Shown here piece after piece: positions 1 to 8,535 of a stretch of DNA of 64,000 bases. Below the pieces are notes generated by a model. The model saw nothing but the letters and a program-made list of their open reading frames with translations, ran no database searches and had not been told where the DNA came from. Where the stretch lies: the NCBI RefSeq assembly GCF_013377085.1, contig NZ_JACAAX010000001.1, forward strand, positions 62,001 through 126,000, in the 5' to 3' direction. The DNA is from Rhodoplanes sp. Lineage in GTDB: Bacteria; Pseudomonadota; Alphaproteobacteria; Rhizobiales; Xanthobacteraceae. Within the stretch, counting starts at the first letter, position 1. Every line of letters begins with the position of its first letter. Position numbers and translations under genes: made by a program.

Positions 1-2
1 CC

Positions 3-1004
3 GACAGCGGCGTCAGCTACGCGGTGGGCGACAGCCTCGGCGTGTTTCCGCTCAACGCACCCGGCCTGGTCGACGCCGTGATCGCCCATCTCGGCGCCCG
101 GCCCGAGGGTCTGGTCAACGGCAAGCCGCTGCACGACGTGCTGCTGCGCGACGTCTCGCTCGGGGCGGCGCCGGACGCGCTCTTTCAGCTCTTCTCCTAT
201 GTGACGGGCGGCGCGTTGCGCCAAAAAGCGCGGGCGCTCGCGGCCGGCGAGGACCCGGACGGCGACGCCGCGGGGCTCGATGTGCTCGGCGCGCTCCACA
301 AGTTCGGCGTGCGACCCTCGGCCGAGGCTTTTTGCGAGGCGCTCGATCCGCTGCAGCCGCGGCTCTACTCGATCTCGTCGTCGCCGCGCGCCAATCCCGG
401 CCGGGTGTCGCTCACGGTCGATGCGGTGCGTTACGCCGTCAACCGCCGCGGCCGCTTCGGCGTCGCCTCGACGTTTCTTGGCGAGCGGCTGCCCGAGGGC
501 GCGCGCGTTCCCGTCTATGTGCAGAAGGCGCACGGCTTCGGCGTGCCGAAAGACCCGGCGACGCCCCTGATCATGATCGGCCCCGGCACCGGCATCGCGC
601 CGTTCCGCGCCTTCCTGCAGGAGCGCGCCGCCACTGGCGCATCGGGCAAGAACTGGCTGTTCTTCGGCCACCAGCGGCGCGACAGCGATTTCTTCTACGA
701 GACCGAGCTGAACGCGCTGAAGAGCGCCGGCGTGCTGACGCGTCTGTCGCTCGCCTGGTCGCGCGACGGCACCGAAAAGTTCTACGTGCAGGACCGCATG
801 CGCGAGCTCGGTGTCGAGCTGTTTTCCTGGCTGGAGCAGGGCGCCCAGGTCGCCGTGTGCGGCGACGCCAAGCGCATGGCCAGGGATGTCGAGCGCGCGC
901 TGGTCGAGATCGTGGAACGACACGGCGGCAAGCCGGCCGATGCGGCGATCGCCTATGTGGCCGCGCTCAAGAAGGCCGGTCGTTATCAGGCCGACGTGTA
1001 TTGA
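3..1004 (+). CDS. NADPH-dependent diflavin reductase C-terminus (CysJ/sulfite reductase flavoprotein-like), 5' end cut off
   Basis: The reading frame is open from the window edge, so the N-terminus lies outside; the GTG at 24 is inside the FAD-binding domain and is not a credible start. The piece holds an FAD-binding ferredoxin-reductase domain (motif RLYSISSSP) and an NADPH-binding domain (GPGTGIAPFRAFLQER, then FFGHQRR and VAVCGDAKRMARDVE) and ends in an aromatic residue (QADVY), as CysJ/P450-reductase relatives do. The gene stops 10 bp before nasA. I infer that it passes electrons from NADPH to the assimilatory nitrate reductase rather than to a sulfite reductase, since no cysI is beside it in the window. 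Family membership is clear; the acceptor is inferred from context. Confidence 0.88.
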   Translation, partial: DSGVSYAVGDSLGVFPLNAPGLVDAVIAHLGARPEGLVNGKPLHDVLLRDVSLGAAPDALFQLFSYVTGGALRQKARALAAGEDPDGDAAGLDVLGALHKFGVRPSAEAFCEALDPLQPRLYSISSSPRANPGRVSLTVDAVRYAVNRRGRFGVASTFLGERLPEGARVPVYVQKAHGFGVPKDPATPLIMIGPGTGIAPFRAFLQERAATGASGKNWLFFGHQRRDSDFFYETELNALKSAGVLTRLSLAWSRDGTEKFYVQDRMRELGVELFSWLEQGAQVAVCGDAKRMARDVERALVEIVERHGGKPADAAIAYVAALKKAGRYQADVY

Positions 1005-1014
1005 GGAGAGACGA

Positions 1015-3693
1015 GTGCCCGTCGAAACCACGCCGGTCCGCACCACCTGCCCGTATTGCGGGGTCGGCTGCGGCCTTGTCGCGACGCGCGGGCGCGACGG
1101 CACCGTGGCGGTCGCGGGCGACCCGGCGCATCCCTCGAACTTCGGCCGGCTGTGCTCGAAGGGCGCGGCGCTCGGCGAGACGCTCGGTCACGACATGCGG
1201 TTGCTGCATCCGCAGGTCGACGGCGTGCGAACCGACTGGAACACGGCGCTCGATGCCGTCGCGGCCGGCCTGCGTGATGTGATCACGACGCATGGGCCGG
1301 AGGCGGTCGCCTTCTATCTGTCGGGCCAGCTCCTCACCGAGGACTATTACGTCGCCAACAAGCTCGCCAAGGGGTTTTTGGGGACGCCGCATGTCGACAC
1401 CAACTCGCGCCTGTGCATGGCCTCCTCGGTCGCCGGCCATCGCCGCGCCTTCGGGGCCGATGTGGTGCCGGGCTGCTACGAGGATCTCGACGAGGCCGAT
1501 CTGGTCGTGCTCGTCGGCTCCAATGCGGCGTGGTGCCACCCGGTGCTGTTCCAGCGGATCGCCGCCGCCCGCACGGCGCGCGGCACCCGCGTGATCGTCG
1601 TCGATCCGCGCCGCACCGCCACGGCCGAGGAGGCCGACCTTCACCTCGCCGTCGCGCCCGGCATGGACACGGTGCTGTTCGGTTTTCTGCTCACCCATCT
1701 CGCCGACACGGGCGCGCTCGACGAGGCGTTCGTGGCGGCGCACACGACGGGCCTCGAGGCGACGCTGGCGCAGGCGCGAAACATCGCACCGGGCGTGGCG
1801 GCGACGGCGGCACGCACGGGCCTCTCCGAAGCCGAGATCGTAGCCTTCGTCACGGCGTGGCGCGACACCGCGCGCGTCGTCACCGTCTACTCGCAGGGCG
1901 TCAACCAGTCGGCGCAGGGCACCGACAAGGTGACCGGAATCATCGCCTGCCATCTCGCCACCGGCCGCATCGGCAAGCCCGGCATGGGGCCGCTCTCCTT
2001 CACGGGCCAGCCCAACGCCATGGGCGGCCGCGAGGTCGGTGGCCTCGCCAACATGCTCGCCGCCCATATGGGCTTCTCGACCGCCGAGATCGATCGTGTC
2101 GGCCGCTTCTGGGATGCGCCGGCCGTCGTCACCCGCGAAGGCCTCAAGGCCGTCGACCTGTTCGATGCGGTCGCCGGTAGGCGCATCAAGGCGCTGTGGG
2201 TGATGGGAACCAACCCGGCCGTGTCGCTGCCGCGCGCCGATACGGTGCGGGACGCCCTCGGCAAGCTCGATCTACTGGTCGTCTCCGAGAACGTCGCCTC
2301 GAACGACACGCTTGCAGGCGGCGCGCAGGCGCGCCGCCATATCCGCCTGCCGGCGGCGGCGTGGGGCGAGAAGGACGGCACCGTCACCAATTCGGAGCGG
2401 CGCATCTCGCGCCAGCGCGCCGTTCTGCCGTTGCCCGGCGAGGCGCGGCCGGACTGGTGGATGGTCGCGCAGGTCGCCCAAAAGCTCGGGCACGGCGAGG
2501 CGTTCGCGTGGATGGGGCCCGCCGGCGTGTTCCGCGAGCATGCGGCGCTCTCCGGCTTCGAGAACGATGGCAGCCGTGCTTTCGACATCTCCGCGCTCGC
2601 GGATCTCGGCGACGATGCCTATGACGCGCTCGCGCCCGTGCAGTGGCCGGCGCCGGCCGGCCGGCCGGCCGGGACAGCGCGGCTGTTCGGCGACGGCGGC
2701 TTCGTCACGGCGGATCGCCGCGCCCGCTTCGTGCCGCCGGCCGTGCCGGCGCTCGCCGGCGCGACGTCGGAGCGGTTTCCGCTGTGGCTCAACACCGGGC
2801 GGGTGCGCGACCAGTGGCATACGATGACGCGGACCGGCCTGTCGGCCCGTCTCGGGGCGCACCGGCCGATGCCCTTCGTCGAGGTGCATCCTGCGGACAT
2901 GCTGCGCTTCGGCCTGACCGACGGCGGGCTCGCCCGCGTCGAGACTTCGCATGGCAGCGCGGTGCTGCGCGTCACCATGAGCAACGCCGTGCGCGAGGGC
3001 GAGATTTTTGCGCCGATCCACTGGACGGCGGAAACCTCGTCGCACGGCCGCGTCGGCGCGCTGGTGAATGGCGCCACCGATCCTCATTCCGGACAGCCCG
3101 AGGCAAAGGCGACGCCGGCGACGCTCGCGGCCGTCGGCATGCGGCTCGCCGGCGTGGCGCTGCTGCGCACGCCGCGGGCGCTGCCGGACGGCATCTGGTG
3201 GTCGCGGATCGCCGTCGCCGGCGGCTATGCGTATGCGCTGGCGACCGATGCGCCGCTCGACGCCGTGCGCGGCTGGGTCGATGCGCTGCTCGGCGATGCC
3301 GACCGGGCCGAGCTGCACGACCCCGCCCGCGAGGTCTTCCGCACCGCCGCCTTCGAGGGCGGAAGCCTTGCCGGGGCTTTGTTCGTCGGGCCGGCCGCGT
3401 CCCACGGCGCGCCGCGGTGGGATGCGCTGGCGCCGCTGCTGGCGATCGACGAGCTTTCCCCGGCGACGCGCCTCTCGGTGCTCTCCGGACGCGCGCCGGA
3501 CGGTGCAGCCGACTGCGGCCCGATGGTGTGCGCCTGCTTCGGGGTCGCACGCGGCACGATCGAGGCGGCGGTCGCGGCCGGCGCCGGCGATACCACGGCG
3601 ATCGGCGTCGCCGTGAAGGCCGGCACCAATTGCGGCTCCTGCATCCCGGAGCTGAAACGCCTGCTCGCGGAGGCGCCCCGTGTCGCGGCCTGA
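1015..3693 (+). CDS. nasA: assimilatory nitrate reductase catalytic subunit
   Basis: An 892-residue cytoplasmic molybdopterin (bis-MGD) enzyme reducing nitrate to nitrite. The N-terminus has the four-cysteine [4Fe-4S] motif (CPYCGVGCG, then LCSKG). NSRLCMASS supplies the expected molybdenum-ligand cysteine of the Nas/Nap type. The C-terminal ~60 residues form a BFD-like [2Fe-2S] module (CACFG ... NCGSC), an add-on typical of NADH/NADPH-linked NasA. No Tat signal is present, which fits an assimilatory enzyme. GTG at 1015 is chosen because GAGGAGAG sits just upstream and because the cluster motif follows at once; the frame itself is open further upstream through the preceding gene. The 3' end overlaps the cysG-like gene by 14 bp, so the three genes are probably one transcript. 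Confidence 0.95.
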   Translation: MPVETTPVRTTCPYCGVGCGLVATRGRDGTVAVAGDPAHPSNFGRLCSKGAALGETLGHDMRLLHPQVDGVRTDWNTALDAVAAGLRDVITTHGPEAVAFYLSGQLLTEDYYVANKLAKGFLGTPHVDTNSRLCMASSVAGHRRAFGADVVPGCYEDLDEADLVVLVGSNAAWCHPVLFQRIAAARTARGTRVIVVDPRRTATAEEADLHLAVAPGMDTVLFGFLLTHLADTGALDEAFVAAHTTGLEATLAQARNIAPGVAATAARTGLSEAEIVAFVTAWRDTARVVTVYSQGVNQSAQGTDKVTGIIACHLATGRIGKPGMGPLSFTGQPNAMGGREVGGLANMLAAHMGFSTAEIDRVGRFWDAPAVVTREGLKAVDLFDAVAGRRIKALWVMGTNPAVSLPRADTVRDALGKLDLLVVSENVASNDTLAGGAQARRHIRLPAAAWGEKDGTVTNSERRISRQRAVLPLPGEARPDWWMVAQVAQKLGHGEAFAWMGPAGVFREHAALSGFENDGSRAFDISALADLGDDAYDALAPVQWPAPAGRPAGTARLFGDGGFVTADRRARFVPPAVPALAGATSERFPLWLNTGRVRDQWHTMTRTGLSARLGAHRPMPFVEVHPADMLRFGLTDGGLARVETSHGSAVLRVTMSNAVREGEIFAPIHWTAETSSHGRVGALVNGATDPHSGQPEAKATPATLAAVGMRLAGVALLRTPRALPDGIWWSRIAVAGGYAYALATDAPLDAVRGWVDALLGDADRAELHDPAREVFRTAAFEGGSLAGALFVGPAASHGAPRWDALAPLLAIDELSPATRLSVLSGRAPDGAADCGPMVCACFGVARGTIEAAVAAGAGDTTAIGVAVKAGTNCGSCIPELKRLLAEAPRVAA

Positions 3694-4819
3694 GCATCGT
3701 TCGATCGACACCCGCGCCGCCGGGCTGGCGCCGCTCGCCGTGCTGCCCGTCTTCGTGCGGCTGCGCGGGGAGCGCGCCGTGGTGCTCGGCGGCAGCGCCG
3801 GCGCCGCCTGGAAGGCGCGTCTGCTCGCCTCGGCCGGGGCTCGGGTCGACGTCATCGCGACGGAGTTTTGCGACGAGATGCGCGCGGCGCCCGGCGCGGT
3901 GCCGGACGGCCGTGTCGCCCTGCATGCGCGCGCCTGGAGCGAGGACGACGTTCATGACGCCCGGATCGTGATCGTCGCGCTGGACGATGCCGCGGACGCC
4001 CGGCGTGCCGTCGGCGTTGCGCGAAAATGTGGAGCCATGGTCAATGCGGTCGACCGATCCGAGCTGTGCGACGTGCAGTTCGGCGCCATCGTCAACCGCT
4101 CGCCGCTGGTGATCGGCATCTCGACCGACGGCGCCGCACCCGTGCTGGCGCAGACCTTGCGGTCCAGGATCGAGGCGCTGATCCCGACCGGCCTGGCGCG
4201 CTGGCTCGCGGCGGCGAAGTCCTGGCGGGCCGAGGTGGCGGAGCGTCTGCCCGCCATGCCGGCGCGTCGCGCCTTCTGGCTGCGTCTCGCCGACCGCGCC
4301 TTCGCGGCGCATGCGGGCGAACCGTCGCGGCGCGATCTCGACGATCTGCTCGCCGGCGGCGCCGGGCCGGGCGGCATCACGGTCGTCGACGCCGGGCCGG
4401 GCGATCCGGAGCTCTTGACGCTGGCGGCCGTGCGGGCGCTGCGCAGCGCCGACGTCGTGCTCCACGATGCCGGCGTTTCCTCCGAGGTGCTCGCCTTCGC
4501 CCGCCGCGAGGCGCGCATGCTGCCGATCGGCGCCGCCGATCGTCGCGTGGCGCCTCGGCTGGACGCGGTCGGCGATCTGATGATCAGGTTCGCGCGCGAG
4601 AGCAAGCGGGTGGTGCGGCTGACGTGCGGTCCGTCGGGGGTGCCCGGTTGGACGACGGAAGGGATTGCCGCAGCGCGTACAGCCGGCGTCGTGATCACGA
4701 TCGTGCCCGGCGTTGCGGCGGTTTCGCCGGCGAGGTCCGACTGCCGTGAGAAATTTGTTTTCTCGTCCGTATCAACACGCATGGCGGACATGCGGGCCGA
4801 GGCCGCCCGCGTGTCCTGA
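3680..4819 (+). CDS. cysG: CysG-like siroheme synthase with truncated, degenerate methyltransferase half
   Basis: A 379-residue protein. The N-terminal ~210 residues match the precorrin-2 dehydrogenase/sirohydrochlorin ferrochelatase module: a nucleotide-binding stretch (VVLGGSAGAAWKA), VNAVDRSELCDVQF with the conserved Asp, and ISTDGAAPVLAQTLRSRIE. The second half begins like uroporphyrinogen-III methyltransferase (AGPGDPELLTLAA), but the usual RLKGGDPF motif reads RLTCGPSG. The protein ends soon after IVPGVAAVS, so roughly the last 100 residues of a normal SUMT domain are missing (E. coli CysG is about 457 residues). GTG at 3680 follows GGAGG with good spacing. Its place after nasA fits siroheme supply for nitrite reductase. 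I infer that only the dehydrogenase/chelatase activity is retained and that uroporphyrinogen methylation comes from another gene. Confidence 0.85.
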   Translation: MSRPEHRSIDTRAAGLAPLAVLPVFVRLRGERAVVLGGSAGAAWKARLLASAGARVDVIATEFCDEMRAAPGAVPDGRVALHARAWSEDDVHDARIVIVALDDAADARRAVGVARKCGAMVNAVDRSELCDVQFGAIVNRSPLVIGISTDGAAPVLAQTLRSRIEALIPTGLARWLAAAKSWRAEVAERLPAMPARRAFWLRLADRAFAAHAGEPSRRDLDDLLAGGAGPGGITVVDAGPGDPELLTLAAVRALRSADVVLHDAGVSSEVLAFARREARMLPIGAADRRVAPRLDAVGDLMIRFARESKRVVRLTCGPSGVPGWTTEGIAAARTAGVVITIVPGVAAVSPARSDCREKFVFSSVSTRMADMRAEAARVS

Positions 4820-5146
4820 CGCCGCCGGCGGTTCGTTTCGACCCTTTTCACGCGCCCCGCATTTACGACTCCGGCCGCGACGCCGTCGCGTCGAAGCCTC
4901 ACCCGCCATTGGCCGTTTCGTGCATCGTGACAGGTCCGCGACAGCGAGCGCGCTAACGGGTCGCGGCCGGATCGAGACAAAGTTTAAACGATGTTTCGCG
5001 TTTCTTTAGTAGTAAGTGTTATTTACGAGGGCTATCACCTGTTAAGGCTGGCTTAAAACCAAGGGGTGTAGGTCGGTGCTCGTGAAAAGCGAGTTCCGGC
5101 AAAGCGATATGTCGGAACCCGCATCGGCATCCAATAGGTGTGTTCC
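4820..5146. other. intergenic region between nitrate and chemotaxis operons
   Basis: No convincing gene is seen in these 327 bp. The stretch around 4980-5060 is richer in A/T than its surroundings and probably holds the promoter of the chemotaxis operon, but I could not pick out a clear sigma factor consensus. AGGTG at 5136-5140 is the likely ribosome binding site of the next gene. Confidence 0.4.
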
Positions 5147-5485
5147 GTGGACAATACCAACCAGGAGATCGGATTCGTCGATCTCGACGGCCTGCAGACG
5201 GTCCGCACCATAGGGGTCGCGCATGATCGGCTGAAAGCCGCCATAGCCGACCACGCTGCGGTTCGCATCGGGCTGGACGGCCTCGAAGAGTTCGATCTCA
5301 GCCTCGTTCAGCTCGTTCTCGCGGCGCGCCGCGGCGCGCTCGCGGCCGGCAAGTCGCTGATCCTCGCCGGCCCCGTTCGCGGGCCACTCTACGTCACTCT
5401 CGACCGGGCCGGGTTCCTCTCCCGCGACGCCGCCGATTCCCTCGGCGGCGCGACCTTCTGGCTGCAAGCATCGGGTGATCAATGA
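5147..5485 (+). CDS. STAS-domain protein at head of chemotaxis operon
   Basis: A 112-residue single-domain protein resembling STAS/anti-sigma-antagonist-like folds: alternating strands and helices with the pattern VRIGLDGLEEFDLSLVQLVLAARRGALA, where STAS proteins have the phosphorylatable Ser/Thr followed by a helix. It is not certain that the Ser in FDLSLVQL is phosphorylated. GTG at 5147 is preferred because AGGTG lies six bases upstream; an in-frame GTG at 5138 is the alternative. The gene overlaps cheY by 4 bp (ATGA), so the two are translationally coupled. STAS proteins heading chemotaxis operons occur in other proteobacteria, but their role there is poorly defined. Confidence 0.7.
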   Translation: MDNTNQEIGFVDLDGLQTVRTIGVAHDRLKAAIADHAAVRIGLDGLEEFDLSLVQLVLAARRGALAAGKSLILAGPVRGPLYVTLDRAGFLSRDAADSLGGATFWLQASGDQ

Positions 5486-5850
5486 GCAAGACCATCCTCA
5501 ACGTCGACGACTCCGCCAGTGTCCGCCAGATGGTGCAACTGACGCTGCAGGGCGCCGGTTACCGGGTGCTGCAGGCGAACGACGGCGCCGACGGGCTCTC
5601 CAAGGCCCAGGCGAGCGCGGTCGACATGGTCGTCACCGACCTCAACATGCCGGTGATGAACGGGCTCGCGCTGATCCGCGAGCTGCGCAAGCTGCCGGCC
5701 TATCGGGGCGTGCCGATCCTGTTCCTCACCACCGAATCCGACGCGGCGATGAAGAAGGAAGCCAAGGACGCGGGCGCGACAGGCTGGATCACCAAGCCGT
5801 TCCAGCAGGATCAGCTCGTCGCGGTGGTTCGCAAGGTGCTCGGAGCATGA
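5482..5850 (+). CDS. cheY: CheY single-domain response regulator
   Basis: A 122-residue receiver domain with the acidic pair Asp9/Asp10, the phosphoacceptor Asp53 (VVTDLNMPVMNG), a Thr in FLTTES and the conserved Lys in ITKPFQ, so all switch residues are present. It is expected to be phosphorylated by the adjacent CheA and to act on the flagellar switch or as a phosphate sink. It overlaps the STAS gene upstream and cheA downstream by 4 bp each (ATGA), indicating tight coupling. Confidence 0.94.
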   Translation: MSKTILNVDDSASVRQMVQLTLQGAGYRVLQANDGADGLSKAQASAVDMVVTDLNMPVMNGLALIRELRKLPAYRGVPILFLTTESDAAMKKEAKDAGATGWITKPFQQDQLVAVVRKVLGA

Positions 5851-7895
5851 TCACGATCGACGCCACAGACACGTTCCGGCAGGAAGCCCAGGAGCTGCTC
5901 GAGCAGCTCGAGCACGCGCTGCTCGATCTCGAGCACCGGCCCGCCGACGCCGACCTGATCGACGGCGCCTTCCGGGCGCTGCACACCATCAAGGGTTCGG
6001 GCGCGATGTTCGGCTTCGACCGGCTCGCCGCCTTCACGCATCACGTCGAGACGGCGTTCGACCTGGTCCGCAAGGGCCGGGTGAGTGCCAATGCCGAGCT
6101 GATCGCCCTGACGCTGAAGGCCAAGGACCAGATGCGCCGGCTGATCGAGGCCCCCGCCGAGGCCGACGACGCGGCCGGCGAGGCGATCCTGGCGAGCCTC
6201 CGCATCGTGCTCGACGCAGCCATGTCGCCCGGCGTCGCACCCGACGCGCCGTCTGCGCCGGCGCTCGCGACGGACGCCGCCGGGCAGTCCGGCGAGGCGA
6301 CCTGGCGGGTAAAATTCCGATTGCCCAAGGGCACCATGGCGACCGGCAGCAATCCGCTGCTGTTGATCGAGGATCTGCACGCCCTCGGCGGGGCCGTCGT
6401 GGTGGCGCAGACCGACCAGGTGCCGGCGATCGACGAGCTCGATCCGCTCGACTGCCATATCGGCTGGGAGGTGCATCTCACGACGGAGAAGCCGCGCGAT
6501 GCCATCGAGGAGGTGTTCATGTTCCTCCTCGACGACATGGAGCTGAGCATCGAGCGCCTCGACGCCGCCGCGTCGCCGACGACGCAAGCTGCCGCCGCGG
6601 CCACGCCGGTCGAGGCGACGAAGCCGGCTGCGTCCGTCCCGTCTCCGGCCGCTACGCCCTCCGGGGCGTCGCCGGCTCCCGCCCCGAGCCCCTCGGCGCC
6701 GGGCGCCACGGCGGCCCGGACGGGCGGCAGCATCCGGGTGCCGGCCGAGCGTCTCGACGAGCTGATGGACCGGGTCGGCGAACTGGTCATCGCTCAGTCG
6801 CGGCTCAAGCAGATCGCCACTGCCTCCCTGGATCCCCAGGTGAAGTCGGTGACCGAGGAGATCGAGCGGCTCGCCCGCGAGCTGCAGGACACCACCATGG
6901 GAGTCCGCATGATGCCGATCGGATCGCTGTTCGGGCGCTTCCGCCGGCTGGTGCACGACCTCTCGCGCGACCTCGGCAAGGACATCGAGCTGATCACCTC
7001 GGGCGAGGAGACCGAACTCGACAAGACCGTGATCGAGCGGCTCGCCGATCCGCTCGTCCATCTGATTCGCAATGCCGGCGACCACGGGCTGGAGCCGCCC
7101 GCGGGCCGCGCCGCCGCCGGCAAGCCGGCGACGGGCCGGATCACGCTCAGCGCGCGCCATGCCGGCGCCGCCGTGCTGATCACGGTCGGCGACGACGGCC
7201 GCGGCCTCGACCGTGCGAGGATCCAGGCGCGCGCCGAGGAGCAGGGCCTCGTCGCCGCCGGCGCCAAGCTCGCCGACGAGGAACTCTTCAAGGTCATCCT
7301 CGCCCCCGGCTTCTCGACCGCCCGCGAGGTGACCAACCTGTCCGGCCGCGGCGTCGGCATGGACGTGGTCAAGCGCACCATCGACGAGCTGCGCGGCTCG
7401 ATCGACGTGCGCAGCACGGCGGGTCACGGCTCCGAGGTGACGCTGCGGCTGCCGCTCACCCTCGCCATCATCGACGGACTTCTGGTGCGGGTCGGCAAGG
7501 GCCGCTACGTCATTCCGCTCGGCGCCGTCGAGGAGTGCGTCGAGCTGACGCCGACCGAGGATCTCCGCTCCAGGGGCCGCTGCTTCCTCAACATCCGCGG
7601 CGACCTGGTGCCCTATATCCGGCTGCGCGAGCAGTTCGCCTCGCAGGTGCCGGCCGATCCCTACCAGAAGGTCGTCATTGTGTCGGCGAACGGGATGCGC
7701 GTCGGCCTCGTCGTCGACCAGGTGATCGGCGACCACCAGACGGTCATCAAGTCGCTGTCGCGGCTGCATGCCGACATCGGGGTGTTCTCCGGAGCCACCA
7801 TCCTGGGCGACGGCAGCGTCGCCTTGATCCTCGACGTCCCGCAGCTCGTCGCCGACGGGCAGGCCGCCGAAGAGCGCCTGAAGGCCGCCGGCTGA
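5847..7895 (+). CDS. cheA: chemotaxis histidine kinase CheA
   Basis: A 682-residue kinase starting at the ATG that overlaps the cheY stop. The Hpt domain carries the phosphorylated histidine at position 46 (RALHTIKGSG). A P2-like segment follows (about 150-235), then a long Ala/Pro/Thr-rich linker, the P3 dimerisation helices (ERLDELMDRVGELVIAQSRL), the HATPase domain (N-box HLIRNAGDHGLE, G-box SGRGVGMDVVKR) and a C-terminal CheW-like P5 domain that couples to receptors. All catalytic elements look intact. It should phosphorylate the operon's CheY and CheB. The ORF is open upstream in this frame, but only the ATG at 5847 gives an Hpt domain at the N-terminus. Confidence 0.95.
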   Translation: MITIDATDTFRQEAQELLEQLEHALLDLEHRPADADLIDGAFRALHTIKGSGAMFGFDRLAAFTHHVETAFDLVRKGRVSANAELIALTLKAKDQMRRLIEAPAEADDAAGEAILASLRIVLDAAMSPGVAPDAPSAPALATDAAGQSGEATWRVKFRLPKGTMATGSNPLLLIEDLHALGGAVVVAQTDQVPAIDELDPLDCHIGWEVHLTTEKPRDAIEEVFMFLLDDMELSIERLDAAASPTTQAAAAATPVEATKPAASVPSPAATPSGASPAPAPSPSAPGATAARTGGSIRVPAERLDELMDRVGELVIAQSRLKQIATASLDPQVKSVTEEIERLARELQDTTMGVRMMPIGSLFGRFRRLVHDLSRDLGKDIELITSGEETELDKTVIERLADPLVHLIRNAGDHGLEPPAGRAAAGKPATGRITLSARHAGAAVLITVGDDGRGLDRARIQARAEEQGLVAAGAKLADEELFKVILAPGFSTAREVTNLSGRGVGMDVVKRTIDELRGSIDVRSTAGHGSEVTLRLPLTLAIIDGLLVRVGKGRYVIPLGAVEECVELTPTEDLRSRGRCFLNIRGDLVPYIRLREQFASQVPADPYQKVVIVSANGMRVGLVVDQVIGDHQTVIKSLSRLHADIGVFSGATILGDGSVALILDVPQLVADGQAAEERLKAAG

Positions 7896-7914
7896 GCCGC
7901 GAGAGGAGTTACCG

Positions 7915-8535
7915 ATGAGCGTATCGAACGCCACTGCACCGATCGGCACCGCATCGCGCGGCACGGACCCGAACGGGAGCGAATCGAACGGCGGCCGGCC
8001 CCTCGAGGTGCTGACCATGGACCTGCAGGGCCAGACCTTCGCGCTGGAAGCCACCCAGGTCCGCGAGATCCTCGATCTCGTCCCGGTCACCGAGGTGCCC
8101 GGCAGCGAGCCCTTCGTCAACGGACTCGTCAATGTCCGCGGCAAGGTCGTGCCGCTCGCCGACCTCCGACTCAAGTTCGGCATGGAGCAGGCGCCCGACA
8201 CCATCGACACCCGCATCGTGGTGATCGAGATCGACATCGACCGGGTGCCGACCGTGATCGGGATAAGGGCCGACAAGGTGCACGAGGTCACGACGCTCGA
8301 CGCCTCGGTGCTCGCCGAGGTGCCGCGCATCGGCACCCGCTGGCGCCAGGACTACATTCGCTTCATCGCCAAGCGCGGCGACGATTTCATTGTCGTTCCC
8401 GATCTCGCCCGCATTCTCGCGCCGGGCGCCGCCGAGCCGGCGGCCGACCCGTCCAAACCCGGCGCGACGCCCCCGACCACGTCCCACCGAAAGACCGCGA
8501 CCCTGGCGCTCGCCGGCCGCCCTGGAGAACTGTGA
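7915..8535 (+). CDS. cheW: CheW coupling protein (first copy)
   Basis: A 206-residue CheW-like protein: a ~30-residue polar N-terminal tail, the CheW double beta-barrel ([30 protein letters not shown]), and a ~35-residue Pro/Ala-rich C-terminal tail not usual in CheW. GAGAGGAG lies just upstream of the ATG. The stop codon overlaps the start of the following receptor gene by one base (TGATG). It differs clearly from the second cheW at 10290. I infer that each CheW serves the receptor encoded directly after it, or that both mix in one array. Confidence 0.93.
   Translation: MSVSNATAPIGTASRGTDPNGSESNGGRPLEVLTMDLQGQTFALEATQVREILDLVPVTEVPGSEPFVNGLVNVRGKVVPLADLRLKFGMEQAPDTIDTRIVVIEIDIDRVPTVIGIRADKVHEVTTLDASVLAEVPRIGTRWRQDYIRFIAKRGDDFIVVPDLARILAPGAAEPAADPSKPGATPPTTSHRKTATLALAGRPGEL

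Noticed and set aside
2272-3855. 527-codon minus-strand frame opposite nasA
   Set aside because: Shadow of nasA; no start with a ribosome site and no domain.
5811-8336. Long minus-strand frame (841 codons) opposite cheA
   Set aside because: It is a codon-bias shadow of cheA/cheW: Arg/Gly/Asp-rich, with no recognisable domain, and cheA is intact on the other strand.
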